Part shown: positions 55,408 through 64,000 of the stretch, piece by piece
How the letters are laid out: every line of letters begins with the position of its first letter
How positions within the stretch are numbered: the first letter of the stretch is position 1
NCBI RefSeq assembly: GCF_000835495.1
Contig: NW_015622546.1
Location: forward strand, 1,118,883 to 1,182,882
Direction of reading: 5' to 3'
From: Cladophialophora immunda
Lineage: Eukaryota > Ascomycota > Eurotiomycetes > Chaetothyriales > Herpotrichiellaceae
Length of the DNA: 64,000 nucleotides
Program-made: the position numbers and the translations under genes
Notes under the pieces: model-generated
What the model was told of the DNA's origin: nothing
The model's input: the letters and a program-made list of their open reading frames with translations, nothing else
Database searches by the model: none

Positions 55408-56023
55408 ATACTCAGTTCTGAGATAGGTTTTGCACTCCAGGGTGTCATCATGTTGGTAATATGTAATCCCAGATCTTTTATGGTATCGGTGCTTCTTGTG
55501 CTGTTCATGATCTTGGTTTTTGTATGTGTCTAAGAACGGGCAAACAGACGAAAGAAACGATACCAAGTCGAAGAATCAGGGGTCCAGATAATAACAAACT
55601 TAGATCTAACTCGTTCCGACTCGCTTGACTCTTCCTTACGCCCCTCGACCGTTGTTGAATAGCTGTAGAAGAGAGTAGAGGGGAGAGGAAGGAAGCGGAC
55701 GAGGGAGCGAGTCGACTAAATAGTCGTTGGCGGGAGAGTAAAGCGGCGGGCTATTAGTCAGCCGAATGGGCGCGAAAGAGGATTGTTCGGGGGATTAGTT
55801 ATTGTATATCTGTATCTAGCTCAGCCCGCATATGAACGTATCAGTTCTGGCAGTAGTACGCACGTTGTCCACACGCTGATGCAGCGAGGTTAGGTATTGA
55901 ACAGCTGAAACTAACATGTTCATACACACATATATACGGAGATAAGTACCTAGGTACGTATCTATTGGTTTTGATCCAGTGCTTGCTAATTACCGCGTCA
56001 CGCAGAGGCTGAGTTCGTTCACA
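55408..56023. other. Intergenic with a weak foldback
   Basis: Near 55615-55715 a CT-rich and a GA-rich arm (GACTCGCTTGACTC and GGGAGCGAGTC) face each other in inverted orientation around a short spacer. This may be a small decayed MITE. The remainder is 3' flank of the LMBR1 gene and shows nothing else. Confidence 0.4.
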
Positions 56024-58144
56024 TCATATCATGAGTCTCCCGTCCTGGTTCCTCCCACCGAACAATCCGAGGATGTTCGAACCGCCTTCACCACCACTTC
56101 CACCGCTGTCACTCTCGCCGTTGTTTCCGCCTTCACTGCTTGACCCGCCTAACCATCGCGGCCGTTTGAACCCGGAACCACTTCCACTTCGACTGGTCGA
56201 AGCTTGCATCCACTTGGGCGTTTCGATTGTATCAATCGTATTCTTCACCCTTCGTCCGAACAGCGTGAAGAAATTTTCCTCGTCGGGCTCAGGTTCCAGA
56301 GCGGGTCTATCTCTGAACCTACCACCCGATGATGAGTGGTGCGGCGTACCCGAGGCGGTCGTGCGGTTGCTACCAGGCCCAACTCGATCAGCAGGAGGCA
56401 CCCACCTGGTCGGTGCAGCGCGAGGCCTATCCAAAGACGCCCGCGGAGAATCCGTGATGCCCAACGTGGCCGTTGGTCGATTTCCCTGAAGATCTCGTGC
56501 GATGAGATCTCGTCCTTCGCGCCAGCCTCCGGTTCCAAAACCGGATGGATTGTCCTCCTCGTCCTCGTCGATTTCCAATATGCCGAAACCCAGCACATTC
56601 TTGATCTTGCCATATAAATTAAATAATGTCATGATCACTGGCAAGAGGACGAACATTGGGAACAGGTAATCGAACCAAGTCCCCAGCGGCGTCAGATTGA
56701 TCAGTCTCCCCAGGAAATCATAAAACGTTGAATTCTGGTGAATGCTCTTGGGCAGGAAAGTGAGGAAATTGTACGCCAGCGGTACTGTCAGTTTTGCAAT
56801 CTGTCCCGCGTACCAGCATGCCGATTCAGCGTAGGTGTGCCTCCTGACCAGGGCTCGTTGGTTCCATGTAGGAACGTCGTTCATGCTACTCAGGGCGCAG
56901 ATGCACATATAGGCAATCCACATGGAAGCGATGAGTTGCCCGCCGAAGCCAATTTGATAGTTCTTGTCACTCGGGTGGTGAATGACCGTCAGACTGACCG
57001 CCGACAGGTGCGGGGCAGGAAATTTGATAATTTCGGACCAGATGACAGCGACCGATGCAAGGGAGAGGACGGCTCCCAGAGCTATCCTGACGGCGGGAAC
57101 GAGGTGGACGTATAGATGGTAGCGCATGGACGGGGTCATGAGAGACCATTTGGGTGAAGATGACGTGGAACGACCAAAGTCCAGTTTCCGAGAGGCTTTG
57201 GAATCGAGGATAGCCTGTAGATCTGAAGCGGTCTGGACGATGTTGTCCCATTCGCGGACGTATCTCGCTCGTCGGTGTTTAGCTCGTACTAGCCGTCGAG
57301 TCAAGTCCGCCAGGTATCTCTCGGTAATGACCGCGGGGACTTTGGCAGAGGCATCGATGGTGGTGACATTTGAAAAGACTCGGCTCTCGGGCTGGCCGGT
57401 CATGTCGACCAGTTCATCAATCCAATCCTGAAAATCTCGGGCACTCCCAGTTTTCCTTTGTTTGAGCTGCATCACCTGCGCTTCCAGCTCATCGAGCGCC
57501 ACAATAGCGTCTTCCAGCTTCTCATGAATCCTCGGAGCCTGGCCCTGGACGCGGCGCAGGCTGCCGCTTATATCCGCCTTGCGGAACATCCTCCTGGGGA
57601 TGGAGACTAGCCCGTGGCCCATCAGATAGATGGCAAGAGCAAGACCCCAGACATACGCCAGCGCCATGACCAAGGCTCTGATTGCCGTGAAGTCGAAGCC
57701 ATAGGAAAAGATCATGTAGATCAAACCGGCAATGGCGCAGACCAAAACGATCAGCTGGTATCTGCCATTGGAACGCAGAGAATAGACCAGCCGGGACTTG
57801 GGGTCACGGTACCCAGCGTCCATGTATTCCCCCAGCAGAGGCAAGACGACCCATGTCAGGACAAAAGTCAACCAGTAGACGATTCTCCACGAAACTAAAA
57901 CGGCTCTTTTGGGCAACCATATTCCTTTCCCGCCATGATCGCTTTCTCGCGCGCTGGATGCGAGATCAATGGGAACTAAAATGAGGGCGCTTGCGGGTAG
58001 GACTAGGGCAAGGAAAATCGGGACGAGGAGGAAAGCGGGCGTGGTTCGTAGAGGCAGGTAGTGTCGTAGGATGAACAAGACGGCGACTGAGATGGTCAAA
58101 AGAGCCAGGCATGCGAAGATGTCGGACCCCACCGAGGATGCCAT
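56024..58144 (-). CDS. LMBR1-family membrane protein (LMBD2-like)
   Basis: An intronless 706-aa frame from ATG 58144. Five N-terminal spans (FACLALLTISVAVLFILRHY, FLLVPIFLALVLPASALILV, VYWLTFVLTWVVLPLLGEYM, LIVLVCAIAGLIYMIFSYGF and LAYVWGLALAIYLMGHG) are followed by a cytosolic coiled coil (residues about 215-330, LEDAIVALDELEAQVMQLKQ). Four further spans lie between about 345 and 535. WYAGQIAKLTVPLAYNF and FYDFLGRLINLTPLGTWF are the conserved LMBR1 (PF04791) motifs. The C-terminal 170 residues are Gly/Ser/Arg-rich and disordered. Homologues act in membrane trafficking or receptor signalling; the fungal role is not settled. It is conserved core-genome DNA. Confidence 0.9.
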   Translation of the reverse strand: MASSVGSDIFACLALLTISVAVLFILRHYLPLRTTPAFLLVPIFLALVLPASALILVPIDLASSARESDHGGKGIWLPKRAVLVSWRIVYWLTFVLTWVVLPLLGEYMDAGYRDPKSRLVYSLRSNGRYQLIVLVCAIAGLIYMIFSYGFDFTAIRALVMALAYVWGLALAIYLMGHGLVSIPRRMFRKADISGSLRRVQGQAPRIHEKLEDAIVALDELEAQVMQLKQRKTGSARDFQDWIDELVDMTGQPESRVFSNVTTIDASAKVPAVITERYLADLTRRLVRAKHRRARYVREWDNIVQTASDLQAILDSKASRKLDFGRSTSSSPKWSLMTPSMRYHLYVHLVPAVRIALGAVLSLASVAVIWSEIIKFPAPHLSAVSLTVIHHPSDKNYQIGFGGQLIASMWIAYMCICALSSMNDVPTWNQRALVRRHTYAESACWYAGQIAKLTVPLAYNFLTFLPKSIHQNSTFYDFLGRLINLTPLGTWFDYLFPMFVLLPVIMTLFNLYGKIKNVLGFGILEIDEDEEDNPSGFGTGGWREGRDLIARDLQGNRPTATLGITDSPRASLDRPRAAPTRWVPPADRVGPGSNRTTASGTPHHSSSGGRFRDRPALEPEPDEENFFTLFGRRVKNTIDTIETPKWMQASTSRSGSGSGFKRPRWLGGSSSEGGNNGESDSGGSGGEGGSNILGLFGGRNQDGRLMI

Positions 58145-59980
58145 TTTCTCCCAATTCCAAATGCCGAAATGAGGTTTGCTAATGACAAAGAGTGCTGATA
58201 CCGGCCATTGATCGGTCGCGCATAATATCGAAAAGGCACCACCAAAACCGGGGGTATCGCAGCTGACACAGGAAGCGCAGTTATGTTCTGGACGTCAGCG
58301 AAATGGTATATCGAGGCAAATCAGTCCTACTGCTGTAAATGCCTCAGATCAAGTGGAATGCGATAAGTGGGAAGAGTTCGGAAAGGGGGGGAAATGATTA
58401 TGCACAATCGTGAAAAAAGGAAATGGTAGAGGTCTGCAATCAGACGAGTGACGTTGTACGGTGTAGTAAGGATGGAGAGACAGTAGGAAGGCAGATGGAG
58501 GACAAGGAAAAGCACGGCAACGCTATAGCAGATGTAGTTTAGGGTAACATTAGGTAAAGGACCCCCAGAGCTTCGTGCTTTCTAGGCACCCACAAGGTCA
58601 TTGTTGCGGTGGCAAAGGCCCAAAGAGAGGGGGGGGGGAAGGAACCTGAGGGGTGGGAGAGTCAGTGGTCTTCCTTCACACTACCCAGATACATAGATAC
58701 CTACCTCAGGGCCCGCCTCTTAGAAGCTGCAGCAGGAGTACGAGTCGCAGTCGCAGTCGGAGAGCGCTTTCACAGGTGTTAGACCTAGCAAATTGGCCCA
58801 GGTCAGGACTTCTAGGTGCCCTTCTTACACGGTGTAGTGATGTTTGAAGACCGCACTCACCCAGTCAGGGACAACGAGGGACATGCCATGGCCTTATGAA
58901 CCCTGTCTGGGTCCGTCTCTGGGGGGCTACTAGGGCCCAGTGAGCCTTGATTGAGTGGACTCGGGGGGACATGGGCCAGATGGACTAGCAGGCTCCGGGC
59001 CACTCAGACCGCTGGGCCCTGCACACCTCAGCCTAACAAACATCAGTTTTGGCTACAGTAGCGAATTCACTCGAGCAACTAGTTCCTGTTTGGCGAAAGT
59101 CATCCATCCTGGGCTCCATCCTCGTCACCTGCGACGGCGACTTTTTCTCGCTCTCTTGCTCTCTTGCTCTCTGTCCGCCTCGCTCTCTATCCTCCATGAA
59201 TCCCCCGTCATAACTCCGGATGGCTCTCTAAATCGCTCTACCGTGGGCAGCCTCCCTCGCGGCGATACTCCTTCACTCTTTTATATCTATTACCCAACCC
59301 GCAAGAGGTGCCTCGCACCACCCCCGCGCGCTTTGTTCTTGGTAGACAAGGCTAAAAAGCCACCGACAAGCCTCATCGCAAAGTGGGTTGGCCTGGATTC
59401 CTCCACGACGCGCCCGGTTGGCGCCCAATTGCAGCTCACTCCTCGACTCCCATCCAAGTCCTCACATAAGGCACCGCTGCACGGTCTTCCTCGAGCTAGT
59501 GTCAGCCTCGATTGTTCCGTATTCCTGTCCGACCAACGCATACATCCCACATCCCCAGACTCATCCTCTTCTCTCTACGCTTCCTCCGTGGTCCAAGAGT
59601 GACAACGTGCGCTAGATTCTCTCCCCTGACACCATTGACGACCTCCTTGACCTTCCTCCTGTGTGTCCTTATTGTCGGCGTCGTGTCACCCTGATCGACG
59701 TCCAACCTCACCGCGAACCAGACTCGGCTCTCATTTCCTTTTTGCCTGTGTCACCACCTCCCGTGACGGGGGCCTGACTAGAGCCTGCCTTACCGATCTT
59801 TCTCTCCTCTCCCCTGCCAGCTCCCGCCATTGATTCCCGTAGAGTTCATTGCAGAACTCAAGGCAACTCCTCATCTCCCGCGAGCCGTCCTTTCGCAACA
59901 TACTCCTTACCTGTCCCGAATGCGTTGATCGAGGCCACTCAGCCTGAGCGTCCCGTCGCTCGCCACCCTCGGCCGCAGCC
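58145..59980. promoter_or_regulatory. Divergent promoter region of LMBR1 and MED15 genes
   Basis: About 1.8 kb with both genes transcribed outward. From 59100 the DNA is strongly pyrimidine-rich (CTCTCTTGCTCTCTTGCTCT near 59150, and TCTTTCTCTCCTCTCCC near 59800), the form of a long MED15 leader and initiation zone. A poly-G tract lies near 58628-58640. Frames in this interval, including 58955-59602, lack domains and are probably leader. Confidence 0.6.
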
Positions 59981-61995
59981 ATGAATCCACAACACTTTCA
60001 GAACATGGTGGGCATGGGTCGAGGCATGCCCAACAACATGCAGCAACAAATGGCCATGGCAAATCAGATGGGCGGGCAGATGGCGGCACAAATGGGACAA
60101 ATGGGGCAGATGGGTCAAATGAACCCCAGAGCCGGGCAGATGGGTGCGGGAATGGCAAGACCGATGCCTCCGCAGATGGCCGGACAGATGAGCCTCAACC
60201 ACCCTTCGGTCCAGCAACACATCTTCGACATGTTGAACTCCCAAGGCCCTTTCACTGGCTGGCAGGCTAACGTCCACATCCGCGAACGAGCCGGTCAGAT
60301 CAAGTTGCTCGTTGATTCTCTCCGTCTAGTCCGACCCCCGGTTGAGCTCCCTCGTGCGATCGAAGTCGCTCTACAGTTCGAGCGCAAGTGCTTCACCCAG
60401 TCTGCGAGCCGAGAGGACTATGTCCGGGAGTGCAGCGAAAAGCTAGGGAGGATCCGTGACCAGCGAGCCCAGCAGCTGAATCAGTCTGCCGCCGGCGTTA
60501 TGCAAGGCATGCAGGGTATGCAAATGCCCAACCAAAATTTCATGCCACAGATGCAACCCAACCAGCAGATGCAGAACAACATGTCGCTGCCCCCGCACCT
60601 GCAGCAGCTACAGCAACAGCAGCAGCAGGGGTTACGCAACTCGCCCGTTTTCAACCAACCCCAGCCCATGATGAATCAAGCAAGCCAATCCGCCCCCAAC
60701 CAGTCCATGGTGGCCATGATGCCCGGTAATGTTCAGCAGAAGCAGACCCAGCTGCCTGAGTTGACCGCAGAAGACAACAAGGCAATTAACCTGAGGGCGG
60801 CTGAGCTTGCAAAAAGCACCCCGAAGGAAGAGATGCGCAATATCGTTGAGCAGATGAATCCACAATTACGGCAGAACCTGGCTCAGAGGACCGTCGATCC
60901 AATTATTTACTATTTCCGTATGCTCGCAACCAAAGAGTTCCGGCGACGAAAACAGATAGAGGCAGGACTGGGCGGCGCCGAAAATGCTGGTCAGATAAAT
61001 AATGCCGCCAACATGATGGGGCAGATGCAAAATCAATCGACTCCGAACTCGATGGGACAGGGAATGACTGTGAATGGGAATCCGCTAATGGGCGACATGG
61101 GCCGTTTCCAAGGCCAGCAAGCAGAAGGACTAAGATCCCAAGAAGGTGGTGAATTGGTCGTTCCCGCCAGCAGTGCGCAAGGCATGATGCCGGACCAGTT
61201 GCGTCTCCAGCAGCAGATGATGGCTAACCAGCGTATGGGGCAACAAAACCAAGCTAACAACTTGAACCCGGCCTTCATTGCGCAGCAACAGCGCATCCAA
61301 CAAGCACAGGCTACGAAATTGCAGCAGGCCCAACTTCAGGCACAGAATCAGGCGCAAGCGCAAGCTCGCGCTCAAGCCGCAGTTGTCCAGGCACAAATGG
61401 CCGGTCAACGTCGGGATATGCAATCAATGCCTCAGTCCAACACCCCCCTCTCTGCTATCAATCGGCCCGTTGGGCCTAATGTCTCGGGTGCCAGCCCACA
61501 AACGGTTCCCCGCCCTGGCTCTGGAACTCCGTTGATGAATCAGCAGATGCAGCAAATGAATAACGCAGTACAACAAGGCCAGCAACAGCAGCAGCAGCAG
61601 CAACAGCACATGCAAGAAATGCAAAAGCGCGAACAAGCACTGGCTAGCTTTCCTGTACCCCTTCAAGCGATTCTCCGTCAAAAGCCGCAAAGCGAATGGC
61701 GCAATATCCTACAGCAATTTCAGAAGAGTGGTCAAATGAAAAGGAGCATATCACAGCAGCCGCAGCAGCCGCAGCTGCAACAGCAGCAAGCGCCAATGGC
61801 TCAAATGCAGAACAGTCCATTCATTGGTGGTGCTAACATTGGTGCAATGCCCATGCAGCAATCGCTCTCAGCTGGGGCCGTATCTCAACAGGGTCAAGAC
61901 ATGGCTGGTATGCAGCCTGGTAGCCAGGGACAAATGCAACAGAACCAGCAGGAAATGATGAGGCAACGCCAAATGCAGATGCAACAGCAAAAGCA

Positions 61996-62032
<37 letters not shown>

Positions 62033-64000
62033 CCCCCAAATACCCAGGGACAACCACAAGCCCCTCGTCAACAATTGACGGCTCCGCAGATGAAGTTGAT
62101 GGATCAGCAACCCGTTCCGCCTACCGTCTTGAGCAGCATAAGACAACATGCTGCATTGCCCGAAATACGGACCTGGTATCAACTGAAACAATGGCTGCTT
62201 TCGAATCCTGTTGCGAACTGGCCGATCCCTCAAGTATTGGACATCCAAGCGAACCATTTCGCTCACATCATGAAAAATCGTGGCCAGAATCTGCAGCAAC
62301 AACAGCAGCAAAATGCCCTGGCCGGCCAGGCTCTGGGACAAGCGACTCAGCCAGTGCCTCAGCCTTCGATGCAACCTGCTCCTGGCCAAGCTCCCGCTGC
62401 CCCTCCCGGACCGATGCCATTCCGGACCCCAACTGCCTTCGATATTCAAAAGGTTCGGGCTGCGAATCCTCGCGTCGCGAACATGCCGGACGAGCAAATT
62501 AGAGCCATCCTCATCAACCGCCATCGTCAAGTGCAGGCGAAGAACATGCAGCAGCAAGCTAACCAACAAGGAATGCAACAGCAAGGGCTGCCAATGCCGC
62601 CACAAGCAGGTCAAGCAAGCCTTCCGGGACAGCAATTTGGTGTTCAAGCATCTGGACAGAATCAATCTCCGGCGCAAGCTCAGCAGCAAATTCGGCAGCC
62701 TTCCGTCTCAGCGCCAGGACAACCTCGCCCGCCGCAGACCCCAGCGCAGCCTGAGAACAAGACTCTGAAACGGCCCAGCGATGACGATGTGATCGAAATG
62801 CCAATGCAGAATAAACAAGCCCAACCGCAAGTGAATGGCAACAAGCCGCAAGGATTTCAAGCTTTGACAAAAGAGCAGATCAATGCGTTGGATCCGGTAA
62901 AGAGACAGCAGTACAAAAACTACCAGCTGCAGCACGCTGCGATGCGGAAAATCATGGAACTCACAAAGGAAGTTCAAGCCAGCATGCCCAAGCTGCGGCC
63001 CATCACCAACATGGATACCAACGGCAGAAAGCGCATCACGGAGCTTTTGACGTCCGTTAATGTGAAGAATATGCTTGGCAGGTTCGACTCGTTCCTTGTC
63101 GCATTCTATCGCATCGAGCCAAATGATGCAGCCATCAAGCAACTGGTCCTCCAGAAGATACAATTATTCTCGCAGTACAAACCACAATCGCTGCAGAACA
63201 AGACGTTTGAACCGGCCGACCACTTCAGCATTACTGCCGACAACGCTGAAGGGATTGTTAGCAACATCACTGCAAAGTTCCAACAAACTGCCGCGCAAAT
63301 ACCAAACAACAAAGCTCGCCCGCAGCCCGCACAGCTCACGCCGGAAAATCTCAGTTTGCTTGAGGCGCAGGAGAAAGAACGGAAACAATCTCTCAAGGTC
63401 AACCAAGCTCCTCCTGCCCCAACATCCACCCAGCCACCGTTCCAAATTGGAGATCCAAGAGGGCAAGGTACACCAAGGTACGCGACCCCAGGTCTGAAGC
63501 AAGAAGACCTTAAGCTTCCTACCGACCCCAAGAGGCGAAAGAAGAACCAACAGCAACCTACAAGTGCGACGACCACGACGCCTACCCTGGTTACCTCTCC
63601 TCAGACGACGAAAACACCCAAGCCTGCCGAGATGTTTAAGTGTCCTGTGAATGGATGTGATCATCAGCTCAAAGGCTTCGCAACTCAAGCCGAACTTGAT
63701 CACCATCACAATGTTGCCCACAAGTTGGACATGGAGCCTGTCACTGATCCTCTTGCTTTTCTCCACGATTCTCTGCGCTCTGCCTTTAACCTAGACGAGA
63801 ATTTCCAGCAGATCAAGAAGACCTTCCCCAAATCCGAGGGCAAAGTCGCAGGTCCGAGCAACATTAAGAATGAGAGCTCTGCAGACACCCCTGTACCCAT
63901 GGCCAAGATCCCCAGTCAAGGTCCTGTAGGCACAGCTGCTAGAGACGGTGATATCTCTATGGAAGATGACGATCCTTGGAAACACAGCAACATCACATTG
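59981..64000 (+). CDS. MED15: Mediator subunit 15 (MED15/GAL11), 3' end outside window
   Basis: An uninterrupted frame of 1340 codons from ATG 59981 to the end of the window, no stop seen. The KIX-like activator-binding domain is near residues 70-160 (GPFTGWQANVHIRERAGQIK, LVDSLRLVRPPVELP, ALQFERKCF). Long Gln/Met-rich tracts follow, with poly-Q at about residues 208-214 and 670-682 encoded by CAG/CAA repeats. A conserved middle block (IRTWYQLKQWLLSNPVANWP, then VRAANPRVANMPDEQIRAIL) and the helical region near 970-1060 (MELTKEVQASMPKLRPITN) are recognisable. Near residue 1220 a C2H2 finger is visible (C-PVNG-C, with H-HNVA-H). MED15 in the Mediator tail relays activators to RNA polymerase II. 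Confidence 0.88.

Noticed and set aside
58955..59602. 215-aa plus-strand frame upstream of MED15
   Set aside because: Low-complexity Ser/Pro/Leu translation of a pyrimidine-rich leader; several frames are open together.
61868..62689. Minus-strand 273-aa Leu-rich frame
   Set aside because: It is the antisense shadow of the CAG/CAA-rich MED15 coding sequence, reading poly-Leu from poly-Gln codons.

Overview
The window looks like genomic DNA of a filamentous ascomycete (Pezizomycotina, possibly Eurotiomycetes; the class is a guess). Genes carry many short GT-AG introns of about 50-80 bp. Families are typically fungal: Zn2Cys6 regulators, a HET-domain protein, TRI12-type and sugar MFS transporters, P450s and a DUF4470-MYND protein. 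Several AT- and TAG-rich blocks have the transition-rich look of repeat-induced point mutation (RIP). I saw no rRNA, tRNA or CRISPR.

Layout. (1) 0-1.9 kb: a hAT-type MITE with perfect 8-bp target duplications, then degenerate DNA. (2) 1.9-21.9 kb: the remains of an accessory metabolic gene cluster. Intact members are a 10-exon TRI12-like transporter, a small membrane protein, two Zn2Cys6-family regulators (one without its DNA-binding domain), a DUF3237 protein and a SnoaL-like protein. Broken members are two FAD monooxygenases, a short-chain dehydrogenase, a P450 and a third regulator, damaged by nonsense codons, frameshifts and internal deletions. No backbone synthase is visible. (3) 22-30 kb: RIP-like DNA, a minisatellite, a small 101-aa gene, and a divergent pair of MFS transporter and P450, the P450 damaged at its I-helix. 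(4) 30-44 kb: repeats, solo-like LTRs, a RIPped gypsy-type gag relic, a sugar transporter with a striking 51-bp perfect inverted repeat upstream, a HET gene cut at its 3' end, and relics of several kinases. (5) 44-55.4 kb: an intact 1208-aa DUF4470-MYND protein, more relics (SRPK-like kinase, possible NLR tail, transporter tail), a coiled-coil protein and unrecognised finger-like coding sequence. (6) 56-64 kb: conserved housekeeping genes, an LMBR1-family membrane protein and Mediator subunit 15, transcribed divergently from a 1.8-kb intergenic region.

The picture is of an accessory compartment, with gene turnover by deletion and C-to-T-type mutation, abutting core chromosome near 55.5-56 kb. 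If the first cluster once worked, its products point to oxidative tailoring or catabolism of an aromatic or polyketide-like compound (two flavin hydroxylases, P450, SDR, SnoaL-like, DUF3237), with export by the TRI12-like pump and control by paralogous regulators. This is inference from families only.
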